DNA from: Owenia fusiformis
Taxonomy: Eukaryota > Annelida > Polychaeta > Sabellida > Oweniidae
Length of the DNA: 64,000 nucleotides
Reading direction: 5' to 3'
Assembly (NCBI GenBank): GCA_903813345.2
Contig: CAIIXF020000010.1
Coordinates: forward strand, 31,462,425-31,526,424
Part shown: in pieces, positions 1 to 12,800 of the stretch
Layout of the letters: every line of letters starts with the position of its first letter
Position numbering within the stretch: the stretch's first letter is position 1
Program-made: the position numbers and the translations under genes
Notes under the pieces: generated by a model
The model's input: only the letters and a program-made list of their open reading frames with translations
Databases searched by the model: none
Told to the model about the DNA's origin: nothing

Positions 1-1161
1 CAGCCAATATAAATCCTTGTATTAGAACTGCTTTGTTTCATTTGTAGGATATTTCATATGCCAAGCGGTGTGCTATTACGTTATGGGGAAATTTAGATGC
101 CAATTTTTCCTTATTACACACAAATAGAAGATCCTGAAACTTCACCCATAAATTTGGAATTGATTTGTCAAAATAAAAATCACCCTTTTATAAATGTGTG
201 ACTATTTATAATATACTTATGCTATATAACAGTTAGAGGTGTTGACACAACGACCTCGAGCCTGTGAACCCTTGAGTATTATTCCGGGATCGGGCCTTTT
301 ATACTAAACGGTGAGCAGCACAAGAAACGAGCGTTCGATTTGCTAAACGATATGCGTCACCCTTTAAGTAATAATAGTATGGTATCCTATCGATGATTCT
401 TTGATTCTAAAGATATGATACTGACACACGTTTTCGATAAAAATGCCTTGGGAATTCTGCCTTCAAGTCGTAAAAAAGAAAAATCGTACTTTCGAGGTTG
501 CGAAATTCTGTTACCGAAACGGATCCATTTCCATTTAGTAACTAGTTTGAAGAGTCAGTCGCCACTCTAGTTCAGAAAGTGGAAAAACATCGAAACAAAA
601 TATTGTCAGATAATTCTCATTCTGATACTCACAGCATCTTTCTGTTTCACCTGAAATATCATCTCAGGGCTGAGAAGAATTGAGATGTCATGGTTTATCA
701 TGATGGATAATTCTCTCTGGGTAAAATTATATAAGCGTAGTAATTAAAATGCTGAGAATCAGATATAGCGAGCAGGCTAAACAAAAATTGATTCAATTTT
801 AGAATATTTTGGGTTCATGTCATTCCTTGTCATGTCTATTTTCTAAAAATCACAAAAGTGCATACTTTATTCCAGGAAAACTAAAGATTTTTACAATAAT
901 GTATTATTTTTCTATAAGAATGGTTACCATTCTTATTATTTGGGAGAATTTAAACATTTTCACCCATTTTTGCACTTTGAATCATTAATAACTTCACCAA
1001 TTTATAACATATTGTGAATCTTTTGGGAGATATTGTATTTGATATTGTAAGGAATAGATTGGTAGGTCAATTATACAAGTTGCTTGTATTTTGTCGCCCC
1101 CTATAGATCTGATTCTGCCTTTAACATTTGACTGAAACTACAATTATCCAATATCACTTAC
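1..1161. other. left-edge non-coding stretch
   Basis: AT-rich sequence lying downstream (3') of the PAN-domain exon on the minus strand, so probably an intron of that gene. I found no further exon with coherent coding on the minus strand. The only recognisable content is a diverged fragment of the inverted-repeat family described at 29239-30382. Confidence 0.5.
405..530. repeat. diverged fragment of a dispersed inverted-repeat family
   Basis: This stretch resembles about 30215-30360, the right arm of the element at 29239-30382. Shared blocks occur in the same order: a 'gatactga(t/c)acacg' block, a 'tgcctt/tgcctac' block, 'gaaaaatcgtac.ttcga' and a final 'gttac.gaaac' block. No terminal repeat was recognised here, so it is a broken copy. 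The comparison was by eye. Confidence 0.5.
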
Positions 1162-1444
1162 CATCGCGATCGTAGATGATGCGTTTCTGATTTGGTAGAT
1201 AAGACTCATACAAACTTGAAGATTCTTCATGAAATTTACATTCGAGTGTGTACTCGTTATGCTCAACAGCTCGACACATTGCATCCGTCATACACATTAA
1301 CAGACACAGTGAATCCGTTTGTATTCCAAACTTTGTTTGACTTGGGGTATCACCGAAAAAGGCTCCATTAGATATTTTATACAGGTGTTCAGAGCTTTCA
1401 TTTAATTTCAGAAGTAAAATTCCTATTATAAGTTTTAATTCCAT
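1162..1444 (-). CDS. first coding exon of a secreted PAN/apple-domain protein (gene continues off the window)
   Basis: The exon starts at an ATG (1444) and ends at a clean GTAAGT donor, leaving phase 1, which is typical of extracellular domain boundaries. It encodes about 94 residues. A short hydrophobic start (MELKLIIGILLLKL) could be a signal peptide. The rest looks like a PAN/apple fold: a cysteine cluster in 'SLCLLMCMTDAMCRAVEHN' followed by a later cysteine in 'LECKFHEE', matching the family pattern in which two closely spaced cysteines precede a 'C.A..' motif. PAN domains are adhesive modules that bind protein or carbohydrate, and in invertebrates they often precede lectin or fibrinogen domains. 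No downstream exon was found before the window edge, so the rest of the protein is unknown. I rejected an upstream in-frame TTG as a start. The family call rests on the cysteine pattern alone. Confidence 0.6.
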
Positions 1445-2512
1445 CTCAATTTGACACAACGTCTAAAAAGCCAAAGGAAATTTAACGATATGTAAGTGCA
1501 TCTAGTGATTTAGCTACTTGTAGCAATGTCCTTTCGTCATTATAATTATAGAATCTATTGACTTACTTGTTCGTCGCTATTTATCTGATTGTTTTGTATC
1601 CCGTGTCCTTTATTTTGTGGTAAAATAATAGATTGGTCAACTGTATACCAGGAAACCTTTTAATGCAATTCGATTTCTCCAGAGCTGCAAATTACACATT
1701 GTAAATTATTTTCCGTTTTCAGATTTGTCGAGTAACTATTATATTTCACCAATGTTATAGTTATAAGTTTCTTTTCGCCACTATCAATTTGCGCGGATTT
1801 TTGACTTCTCAAAATTTGTCCTGATTCTTTTTTAAGCTGGTGATTCCTTAATGCAAGACAGTCCTATCCACTTAATAGTACAATCTTTAAGAACCTCTTT
1901 ATAGTAACCTCCCTTTTATCTTTTATCTGATTGTTCAACGCTGGGTAGTAATTTTCAATTTGATTAACGGACAATCTTATGATTTTGAAAATATATCGAA
2001 TATCTCCACCTATTGATGAAAATAAATATATTTTTTCAATACCATGGGATATTAGTTTACTATAAAATGCAAAATGACGTTTTTACACATGCACATTCTC
2101 GTGGCACTATCTTGCGTCAAACAATTTCCCATGGGTAAAGATCGGTGACTGGATTAATCAGTACATCATCTAGATGGTACAGGGTAACACAAAAATACAC
2201 TACCCACATATTTTGTAATAACTTTTTCAATAATAAAGGATTTTACGTGATTTTTTGAGTAGATAGAGCGCTCAATGGGAAAAATATTGTCGTTGGGTAC
2301 GTACATATGAGAGGGGTAAATTCATTTTATCTTTTCCAGAACCACTAAAAGAAAGGCAGATTTTTACACATTTACATAGAACAATTTTATTGACTTCCCT
2401 AAACATTTTATCAAAAAACATCCACTTAACAAGATTTATATGCCAATTCTGAGAAATAAAAAATGAAAATATAATATTATGAACCCAACTATGCAATTTC
2501 ACTTATAGGGCC
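1445..2512. other. intergenic, nothing recognised
   Basis: AT-rich sequence upstream of the PAN-domain exon. It presumably contains that gene's promoter, but I see no convincing TATA box, repeat or open frame. Confidence 0.4.
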
Positions 2513-3590
2513 CTACAGGGCGTATAGTATAAAAACGCAACAAGTAGTTATCTCGTAAAATCACAAAACTAATGATGACTTCATCAATTTCATTCAATGT
2601 ACCATAAAGCCACGTCTCTCCTCTTTGCAATGATATGTCATTCATTTACATGGGGTAATGGATGGGTGAGAAATCTTTCCATTGCAGAGTGGGTCAAAAT
2701 CGACTCTGGACCAAGTTTCAGATATTGCAAAAATCAGTGCAAGGGCTAAGTGCAAATGGAAGTTCTTCTGATTTGAATTGTTGTGACTTTTTCTTTTGGA
2801 GCTATCTCAGGAGCATCTGTGCTCACAATTATTCCACCAGATATTGCAAAACTTCGAGAAAGAATTGTCCATGGGCTGCTTTTCTCCGCTTTAACCCACA
2901 GATGACTCAAGGCTGAACCATGCATGACGTGGAGAGATAAGCGCATCTTCATGTGCAAAGAAGTGGTGGCAATTTGGAGGGGTATACTATGTATTCTTGC
3001 AAGATTATTAGTATGAACACTTTACTGTCTATGTCACACCTGCCACACCTTCTTCCAATTGCCCTTATGGCCAATGCACTGACTTTTGCAATGTTTAAAA
3101 CTTGGGTTCGAGATGAATTTTGCCCCACTTTGTAAAATTAATGATTATTCGGCCAGCCATGACTCCATGTGAATAGACATTCCATTGCAATGAGGAGTAA
3201 TTTGGCTTTTTGGTACATTGAATGAAAAGGATGCAGTTTTTTTTTTTTTTTTTATTAATCATCTTTATTATATTCCATAAAATACAGCTGTACAAACTTA
3301 AACAATTGCCAAAGTCTAGTGACATTGTCGGCAATTTTGAGTGAAATCCAAAGGAATGTTATTAAATTTTTACAGGATGCAGTCATCATTTATTTGACGT
3401 TTTCTTCCAATATTGCAATGGGCCCCGTACACTCGCCCAACCCTGACCAAATATCAATGAATGATATATCATTGTAAAGAGGAGACACATGGCTTTATGG
3501 TGCATTGAATGAAATCAATGCTTATATCACTGGTTTTGCGCTTTTCCGAGATAACAATCTGTTGCGTTTTTTTATACGCACTGTATATCA
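2513..3590. mobile_element. 1.1 kb inverted-repeat (foldback) element
   Basis: The two ends are imperfect reverse complements. On the left, 'aaaacgcaacaag' is followed by a 'catt(c)aatgtaccataaagcc' block; on the right, 'ggctttatggtgcattgaatg' is followed by 'gttgcgttttttta'. Inner matches continue with 'ctcctctttgcaatgatat' on the left against 'atatcattgtaaagaggag' on the right. There is no long frame, so it is non-autonomous. The right arm contains a partly duplicated inner block and a later retroposed insertion (3238-3383). A related fragment may exist near 5795-5870. Exact ends and target duplication were not resolved. Confidence 0.6.
3238..3383 (-). mobile_element. retroposed poly(A) fragment with 10-bp target duplication
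   Basis: The sequence begins with a run of about 17 T and is flanked by the direct repeat 'aggatgcagt' at 3228-3237 and 3374-3383. On the minus strand the insert ends with AATAAA, about 15 bases of AT-rich sequence, and a poly(A) tract. That is the structure of a 3'-terminal mRNA fragment, or a 5'-truncated retroelement tail, inserted by LINE-type retroposition. The 136 bases between duplications show no coding sequence, so the source transcript is unknown. It interrupts the right arm of the inverted-repeat element at 2513-3590 and is therefore younger. Confidence 0.75.
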
Positions 3591-3773
3591 CAAAATTGGT
3601 GATATATGAGCTCAAAAGATTTCGTTCTAAAACGTCCTTGGCGTAAAAAGACGAGATTGGAAACGTAGAAATAATGGAACTTGATTACTCCAATGACATA
3701 CCTTTGTAGGTGTGAGGTTATATATGACAAATATCTGAAATATAAAGGGTTATATTTTTGAGCCAAATATGCT

Positions 3774-3779
3774 TTTATT
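3774..3779 (-). terminator. poly(A) signal of the Cys-rich gene
   Basis: AATAAA on the minus strand, only five bases after the TAG stop of the eight-cysteine gene, giving a very short 3' UTR. Confidence 0.7.
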
Positions 3780-3784
3780 TGAAC

Positions 3785-4689
3785 CTAAACACAGCATCCA
3801 GAAAATGAATCAAACTCTGGAAAATAATCGCCGTTGGCATCAGAACAACATTCGGCGACATCTTGTTCTCCAGGAGCACAGGCGACGTAGGATCCACTGC
3901 AGTAGCCACCGAGTACGCCACATTCCTCGAAGGTAACGGCCGTCAGAAACTCGTAATTGCACGATTCAACTTGGCCTGGAGTGATAAGTTTATACATGAT
4001 TTTGAGATAAGGTGTGAGGAATTCATATTTAAATTGCAATTGGTATTGAGTGTATTATTCTCAGCACTTACTACGTAAAAGCATCTCATGGATAGGCCTG
4101 TTCAAAATTTCTTTTGAAAATTACCAATAAGTCTGCTATGAAATCAATAGGACGTCAAAACATGCAAAACCCAACTCATGGGTAGCATGGATCCATTGGA
4201 TTGTCGGATTCTCTAGCCAAAAGACCTTTCCAATAAACTGTCACTCTGCCACCTTTTGTTAAGAAAAAGAAGCTGTGGTTTATTGGAAGATTGATGATGG
4301 TATCACACCATTCCAAGCAAAATAGGATTTACTGCTAATTTTGAGAAATACCATGACATCATCAATCTACCCAATATATCAAACTTCTTAAATGTACAAA
4401 AATATGGTGAAGTTTATTGGAAAGATCAATTGGCTAAATCGTGTTGTCTGAGTTATATCCTAACGGTTTCACATTTTCAAAAAATCTACAATGTACCACG
4501 GATATTATTGTCGACAAATATTGTGTGATTGCTACCTGCCATTATCGCTACACTTCGTTTAGCCTAAAGCCTCATACATTATTACATTTTGCCTCGCCGT
4601 TTTAGAATTTGTGACTCACCTCGAGACAGATTATTTGTCAATATTGAAAGAAACATAGCAATTGTAAGAAGACCTAACAGTTTGAACAT
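3785..4689 (-). CDS. small secreted eight-cysteine protein, two exons
   Basis: Exon 1 (4620-4689) encodes a signal peptide, 'MFKLLGLLTIAMFLSIL' plus a short tail, and ends at GAG|GTGAGT in phase 1. Exon 2 (3785-3975) starts after a CTCCAG acceptor in the matching phase and runs to TAG. The joined product is 86 residues, with a mature part of about 63. Its cysteines lie at residues 29, 42, 49, 56, 66, 67, 84 and 85, with vicinal CC pairs at 66-67 and 84-85; the second pair lies one residue from the C terminus. The mature part is acidic (EE, GEQD, DANGD), unlike cationic defensins. Even cysteine number and a signal peptide point to a disulfide-stabilised extracellular peptide. I do not recognise the family; defence peptide, protease inhibitor, or a module related to knottin-like proteins are all possible. 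The separate signal exon, phase match and adjacent AATAAA support a real, intact gene. Confidence 0.75.
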
Positions 4690-6459
4690 TTTGAAGCTGG
4701 TGTGTGCGATTACATTCAAGCCTCGCAAAAGAAGTTAAAAATGTTTTCTTTTATTACATCTCCAGTTGACTCTTTCTCACCAAAATGTTTAAAAATGACC
4801 TTGATATGGGGTTTATATGTTTCTTAGATAGCAATTTCGCATAAGTAAAAAACTTTTGTTAAAACATCAACTTGGCTGTTAAAATATTGTGAGAAGGTTG
4901 CAATGCGCATGTGCTTGAATCACTGAGACACGTGTTCTATCAATTTCAAAATTGACCATGTGATCATGAGACATCACTACTTAAACATATCATGGCCACC
5001 CTTGTACATTGTTTTTTGTGTTTTCGATTATAGTTTTCGGTATCGTGGGTTTGTTTTCAAAATTCATAAAAGCAGGTAGTATAAACAAGAGCAGGTAGTA
5101 TAGTAATTCAGATAAGACACTGCTATCTTCGTTTTAATAGAGAAGTTACTATATATGGCTTAATACATGGCAGTAGAGGTTTTTGTCGGGCTAGATTACT
5201 TTTATGATACGGAGACACCTGACAAAAGTCACTAAATATTCTTGATTTATTAAATATTTTCAATTAGACTAATTTAAAACTCGACAAGAAACTACAATGT
5301 CATGAGACCCAAATTTAAGCACAGACTTTGAAAACTGAAGACACAATTTTGATAATTTGGCCTCAAGAAGGCCTAAAAAGGCCAGATTATGCCCAAAAAG
5401 GCCCATTTTTGAGGCCCCACATAAATTTTGGGCCCAAAATTTAAAAATCTTTTTCTTGGCCCACTTAAAGGGGAAGGGGCAGCACATGCTCCCCCTGGAG
5501 CCGCCAGTGATATAACAAAGCCTCTAGCTATTGGTAAAAATTGACTGTACATGCTTACAGGTAACTATTGACTAGCACAAAACATCTACTTATATCAGAA
5601 GCTACTACATACGTTTCAGGAAAAATTATATGTAACGATATTTCTTTCTAAGTGAAACTGTAAATGTTCTATAATGCTTTGATTTTTACATTTTAACTTT
5701 TCATTTATTTCAAATCTCTTAAATTCACGATCTTTAATCTTCTTACCTTGCGGAAGTAAGATGTGCGGGGGCGAGAAGAATTTGATGCATAAATAACGCA
5801 ACAAGTCATATCTTAATTAATAACGCCTGTATAACTGCAAAACTGGTTACGCTTTGACGACATTGGGCCCCTGGAGGTTTTTAATTAATGAATACGATAT
5901 CCCTGCTGTTAAATCTTTATCTCTTTGTTCCTGTTTACGTGAATGGCGTTGTTCCTGGTTCTTCCTTTGTTACTAAACAAATAGACTGTTCGATGTTAGA
6001 ACCTTTTAAAAACTAGATCGATTGGCATATGCTCTACTTTTGTAAGCCGTAAAAAAGAAATGCCGTCACAAGTTGATCCTTTCCTCATGGAACGAAATTT
6101 TCAGCATTTTAACTTCAAGCACTTTCAAAGAGAGAAATTGATATATTGATCTGATCCTTAATTCGCATTGTATCAATATACAGTGGATCAGAATAACATA
6201 CTGAAGAATATGACGTACAACTGTAATGAATTTCCAAACACACATTCCAGTAACTCCACAGTTACACCGCACGAAACGTGTCATATTTATGAATTTAAGT
6301 AAAGATGAAATAGATTGGCATGGAAGGTAGTGTGTTTATTATGAAATAAGCTTGTTATTGATTACAAATTGTTATGAATGCAAATCATGTATGAACAATC
6401 GAGGAAGGGAATATAAACAACAGGAAGACACTGTTTTAAAGTGAATGTACCGGATGATG
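4690..6459. other. intergenic; dispersed repeat near 5370-5515
   Basis: Mostly AT-rich sequence without coding signal. About 5370-5515 is a diverged repeat with 'ggccc'-rich blocks ending in a 'ccccctggagccgccagtg' motif. A similar stretch occurs reverse-complemented near 12200-12260 ('gggcccaaaa' and 'ggccc.aaa' blocks). About 5795-5880 shares short blocks with the ends of the element at 2513-3590. Confidence 0.4.
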
Positions 6460-6466
6460 TATAAAA
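6460..6466 (+). promoter_or_regulatory. candidate TATA box for GRAM-gene exon 1a
   Basis: TATAAAA lies about 315 bases upstream of the exon 1a ATG, which would give a 5' UTR of roughly 290 bases. It is the only good match in the preceding few hundred bases. In AT-rich DNA this could be chance. Confidence 0.35.
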
Positions 6467-6779
6467 GTCATGACAATATCTCAACGTGGAGAGAAAGCCA
6501 GAAGAACAAGCTTAAAGCACCAAGGGAGAAAATAAATCTACACGTCGTTTAAATACTGGTTTTGACGATAACAATAGGGCAACAAAAATAAGAAATAAAC
6601 AAATGCAATGTATAAACCTGTAAACAATCCAGACAGTATCATATCAGGAATACTTATTACGTAATCTAATTTCTATACAGATTTGATACAGGCATTATTG
6701 AAGACCCGAATAACAAATCAGTGAATACGAAATCCATTTGGGCGTATTCTTTGATTCGATACACGGAAGAGTAACAACA

Positions 6780-6895
6780 ATGAATTCAGTGAAATTGCTG
6801 AGGAAATTCAGGGACAAATGGTCCAAGCCCGAACCAATGGAAAAGGCTAAACGGTGCAATTCTGACCATAACATTAATTATCATTCTGTTAACCG
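6780..6895 (+). CDS. GRAM gene alternative first exon 1a
   Basis: ATG in good context (A at -3) opens 38 codons beginning MNSVKLLRKFRDKWSKPEP, ending AACCG|GTAAGT in phase 2. It can join the cassette exon at 24340 or directly the shared exon at 40684, because both start in the same phase. Its basic 'RKFRD' segment resembles 'KKFRD' in exon 1c, suggesting that the two first exons are related or constrained alike. It has the most distal promoter, with a TATA candidate at 6460. Confidence 0.75.
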
Positions 6896-9800
6896 GTAAG
6901 TACAACAGTTTTCCATATTTCTTTGAACAAGTTGTTCAATGGTATTATACAGGTAACGATTTGTAAATGTAATGTCAGTCTATACATACATGCTGATTTC
7001 TCTTCAAAATAGGCCAATTAATACAGTCGGTGACTTTAGTCGTTCGCTAATAACACTTGTTTTAATGTATTCTTTGTATAAATAAATAAAAAATTACTCT
7101 TCCTCATCCAGTGTAGTGAGGACCACACAGAAGGGGACTATAATCCCTGGTCCATCTTACATTTAGCCTTAACAGTGTGACCCTTATCATGTGCAAAGAC
7201 CATTATCTCTGTAGAGCCAACAAAAAGCCCCGTGTCCTGTTGAAGAACCCCTCCTCATTGTCTCAGAAGTCAGGTTCATCGAGTCTCAACAAGTAGATCC
7301 ACGTGGGATAATATTACTAAAATCCATCTTCAATAGTTAGAGTAGGGGTTATTGAACAAGACATTTAAGCTTAATTAAGGCTTTTTTCAAATTTTTGGTT
7401 AGCTCTACTTTAGACTCTCATACTTAGAGTAGGGGTTATTGAACAAGACATTTAAGCTTAATTAAGGCCTTTTTCAATTTTTTGGTTAGCTCTACTTTAG
7501 ACTCTCATACTTAGAGTAGGGGTTATTGAACAAGACATTTAAGCTTAATTAAGGCCTTTTTCAATTTTTTGGTTAGCTCTACTTTAGACTCTCATACTTA
7601 GAGTAGGGGTTATTGAACAAGACATTTAAGCTTAATTAAGGCTTTTTTCAAATTTTTGGTTAGCTCTACTTTCGACTCTCATACTTAGAGTAGGGGTTAT
7701 TGAACAAGACATTTAAGCTTAATTAAGGCCCTTTTCAAATTCTTGGTCAGCTCTACTTTGATAGTTTCTGAGTATCAATAAGGAAAAATGGACCTTTATG
7801 CACAGGGGATGGTCTCGCGTGGGGATTTTGAACTACTTTCGTGGGGACACTAATATACCCCCGCCTTCCGGGTAGGTGCCATGTTGTTTGTTTGTGAAGT
7901 TGTGAACGTATTGACTTGTGTTCTTACCTGCCGATGCGCCCATTAAGTTCCCAATAGTAGGCCAATACACCAGTGCATCATTTGAGTGTAACAAATAGAC
8001 GGCTAGCCACATTGTTTTTCTGAAATGTTGGGCAAACCACAAACTTTTTTTGATTTTCCCAACATTTTCTTTCTGAAAAATGTGGTTTAAAAATCGACCT
8101 CCTCAGATTATGCTGACAGTAACGTCGTACCAACATTTAACTTTACATGGTTAGACTGAGGTAGTATTCGATGGCGGTCAAGGATGTTCGACTTCATATC
8201 AAGATATTTCGTTTGATTGACAATGCAAATGTGTTTCAATATGCAACATTTCCATGTCTAAATTTACCCAACCAAAGCCTCAGTCACATTATTCTCCAGC
8301 AGCCGTACATGTGTAGCTTTACAAAATCGATTGAGAAAGTTTACATCGAACTGCTTATTATTATACTTTATGCTGCGTATCTCTCTTGACTTTGGAAAGC
8401 TACGGCCGTCGTACGGTTGCCGTAGATCAAATGTAAACGAGGCACTAGACAGGTGCAATAAAATGATGCATTGCTTTAAAATAGTAGTTGTAAATAAAAT
8501 TTTCTGTTTCTATCGTTTTAATTCTATATCATCAGTCTTATATTTTGTTAAAATTCTGTTAGATACATAATACAATACATCACATCGGTTTCCCTCCGAT
8601 CCAGTGATGCGTTACGCGAGCTGTTGATCGTACATCATATCTAAAAGTAACTGGATAACAGCAACTCCGCGGAGTAGCAAATCCCAACGAACAAAATATC
8701 AATTACCGAATTCCAAACAATTATACTCATTACTTTGGTTAAAATTGAAAAATTTAGATTTTAGAATTGCGAATTCCTGCAAAGCAGCCATTTTGAATTT
8801 TCTGAGGTACAAATCTGAAAAATAATACCATAATTGTGATCTACTCCAAAATTCCTTCAATTTGAGTATAATATAGCCATACCTTGAAGGGATCGAAATC
8901 GTACATTAGACGGCCATTTCGAACTTTACGAGGCTCGAATCAGAAAAAAGATACAATATTTGCAATCTACCTTTAATTGCCTTTCATTTGAGTATAATAA
9001 AGCTATACTTCAGAAAGATCTAAAAATTAGCGAAAATTTCTGTTTTCCTGATACACGGCCCCTGGGGGTCAGGATGAAAAACACAGAATATATGTGAAAT
9101 AAATAAATGTTGTGAATATACTACCAAAATTTCAATCAATAATATTAATCACTTTGGTTTAGAATGAAAAATTTATGATTTTTGCGAAAAGGTCCCGTCA
9201 TTTTCAAAGTGGCGGCCATCTTGTAAAATCTTTTTTTTGCGTAAAATTATTCATCAATATACATCTTTCCACCAAATATGAAGAAAATTGGTCAACTAAT
9301 ATTTGAGTTATCTTCCGGACGGACGGACGGGCTGATTGACGGACGGAGGGCTTCACTATATCCCTACCGAACTTCGTTCGTTGGGATAATAAGCGAGATC
9401 GTTTCATCTAATATCCAAATGGTAATTTCAATGTGCACTCCTCTCGACAACCATATCCATTTAATAAACTAAATAGATATACTACACAGTCGACTGTTGT
9501 AAAACTGAAATGTCACTGAAATGCCACGTTATTTTTTTTCAAGCTAATAGATGTATGAATTTACGAATAATGATATATCGATGCAATGTTGTTGATGGAT
9601 TAACTTACCATATGGAAAAGGCTCATTCACAGAATTTGATTGCCGAGTTGTCATTTCTGGTTAGATGAGAGTGTGTCACTTCAGCCCGAAACATAAACAT
9701 TTCTCATAGACTAATTTTATACGGAAAGTGCGTTAAATGATTTCAAATGAGTCTAAGAACTAAAAGCTATACTGATATTTCTGTACTTAATAAATTTACA

Positions 9801-12800
9801 AAACAAAAAACTTATAATGTTGCCAAATTTTAAAGAAACGAGTAAGAGTCATCAAAGATATCTAATAATTGCTCCGGACGTGTGAAAACGATATATATAC
9901 TGGTATCCTAAAATGATACATTCAATCTATCATACATTGGCGTGACTATTTTAGTATTTATTTTTATCCCATACTTGGACGTGTTATAGGTACATAAAGC
10001 AGGTTTGTAAAAACTTATATTTTCATCAGCGGGCAGATATAGCTTTACGTCCCGCTCCGAGCGGGCAGATATAGTATATCTGCCCGCTACGTCATAATCG
10101 CTGCTCGCCTAATTTGTAACATTCGCATAATAACTGTAAACGACAGTGGAAAAAACGCAGACAATCGCGATCTGTTTGATAGTTTATAGAAGGGAATAAG
10201 CATCCAGATAATAATCAAAGATTCGAGAAAATAAATCTGGGTGAATATCTGAAAGAACTCGGCCACGGCCCAGAAAACAAAACTGGACATGAATATTCTA
10301 AAATATTTCCATGGTTGAATGGGAATTTTCTGAGCTATGGCCAATTGAACAATGTGAACCAGATGACCAAGATCGGTATGGGATAAACAGATCATCCTAT
10401 AGTCGGTTCAAGATATTGGGATTATCCCTAGGCCAATATAATATATCTACCCTCGGGACCTACGGCCCTCGGGTAGATATATTATATTGGCCTCGGGATA
10501 ATCCCAATATCCTGAACATCATATAGGACAATCTCAAAATACCGCACATTTTCACAAACTAATACCCCATTCACACATAAGGTAAAGTTGATTATTCCAA
10601 ATATAGTGTTTTATTTCCATATCAACACACTTGGTTTCTGAAATAATCGAATTTTATTTGGTTTAACAGTTTTTAATTAACTTGTCCTGTCCTTATGTTG
10701 GAACTGAGTTGGATCTTTTAATATAGTTCATTATATAGTGCCACCATCAGCAGTTCCATCTTCTCAGTTTGGTTCGTTCTTGCCCATCATGCAGTCGAAA
10801 CCATATCAACATCCTATAATCAAAAGGATACAACTTTTCTGTCGTGTTATGCTATTTCCCCTTGATATCACATATCATAAATATTTTAAAGGACCCATAT
10901 AAAGTTTCAACCACTTTGGCTTATATTATAGTCCTTCCAAATGTTTTCAAAAGGTGCTATGTGAAATATTCAATTTAATTTTTAAAAATTGAATTTTTGT
11001 CAACTGTAATTTATTTCAAATTAATCTTTAGTTGTCACGTTTATGTACATTGTTAAGTAATAATTTAAACTAATTTAGAACACACATCCTAACCCATTTG
11101 GTGTTGAAAAAATTAAGATCATGGGTTAAAAGATAATCAAAACTCGTAATTGAACCGTAGATTGAATGGACAATAATATGACTTTTGCCTGATCTATTAG
11201 AAAAGTAAAATAAGCATTCGATAATGTATTCGATGATCTTAAAATCTCAATTTTTGTTCCCCAAATGCGACCGTGTATAGACTTCCACAGTGGCTTGATT
11301 TTGCGGTTCTGATTAGGCCTTGCATATTTATTTTAACTGTATTTCCATCTTTAAAGCACAAACTACCTCACAAAAATTCAAAAATACTTTTAAAACATTA
11401 TATTTAACTCCAAGTCCAATATACTTTGTTCTATTTTATAAGTGATTTCATTTTACTAACATTTTTGGGACACATCAACAATTGTCACTATGTATATAAT
11501 CATTAGAAAGTTTAGTCTGTTAGTATCAATTATACTTTATCATGTATACAGTAGCTTTATAGCATATAGACCATATAGACTCTAGTCTTACATTTTTTCT
11601 ATTTAGAAAAGTTTTTTTAGCACATGATACGTCTTGTATATGCCACTGTGGTGTCTTAGATTGTGACATGTTGCATGTTTTGTATATATTTTTATGATAA
11701 ATAAATAAAATAAAAATACCACATGAGGTTTGCTTCGGCTTTCTTTGAATTATTTTATGAGGCAAAAAGGCTAAAAAGCCTCGTTTTGAAAATAGGCCTT
11801 GATATGCGAATAACTTTGACCATGGGTGTTATTTGATAAAATAGATTATTCAATGTATGATCTATGATATATCTTCACTATAGGAGGAAATAAATAAAAT
11901 GATTGTTTCATACATTTAGTAGCTCGTTGCTATCATCCTGACCGGCTGGTCTTTTGCCCGTGTAATAGTCGTCATAGTCACGTGATTCCGGTGCAACTAG
12001 ATCATCGCTTCTTTTCCTTGCAGACAGCTCTAGATTACCGTTTGCGAGATTTTCAAGGAGTTCCTTGAACTTTGTTTGTAGAGTACCCTTTTCAACCTGA
12101 CGAAATATCAAAAACAGTACTAGTATTCATATCACTTTATGTAAGGGCAATTCAGCCTTTAATCCGCCTAAATGTCAAAGAAAGTAGATTGTTCCATGAC
12201 CTTCCTTTCCCCCTTTTGTTGGCCCAGAAATGTTTTTAGGGCCCAAAAAAATTTCCCACACAAGCGCGGACAATTTTTATTGACTCAAAAGTTGCAACCT
12301 CATTGTTAGCTTCTGGATCCATTACTGCTATAGGAGCAAAGAAATAAAATGGTTTTAACATACATTTAGTAGCTCTTCGCTATTATCCTGAGGTGGTGGT
12401 AGTTTGCCCGTGTAATAGTCGTCATAGTCACGTGATTCCGGTGCAACGTCCTCACTCCTTTTCTTTGTATTTAGCATCTTAAAAACATTTTTTTTATTGA
12501 ATTGGCATTGTCATTGTGCAAAAGTAATAGCTTCGAGATTTGTAAACGGTCTTTTATCTCTAGGCATCCATGGAAATACATGCATCTTTAAACTTAAAAA
12601 AAAGTTCAAGAATACGATGTCGGTAGTATTCACGTGATGTCGTACGTCATCACTCCTTTTCTTTGTATTTAACATCTTAAAAATATTTTGTATTAAATAG
12701 GTTGTTTCAAAATGTATAGCTCCAAGTTTTAAAAAGGGTCTCTTCTATGTTGACATCCAAGGACATGAATGTTTGATCATAGATGTTTTTGGTCATAAAT

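Noticed and set aside
7833-8042. Minus-strand frame with a possible donor after 'NLMGASAG'
   Set aside because: One plausible donor but no partner exon, no domain and nearby repeat sequence, so not enough to call an exon.
10087-10395. 102-codon hydrophobic frame, minus strand
   Set aside because: It overlaps the hairpin cluster, has no recognisable domain or splice context, and its composition fits AT-rich repeat sequence.
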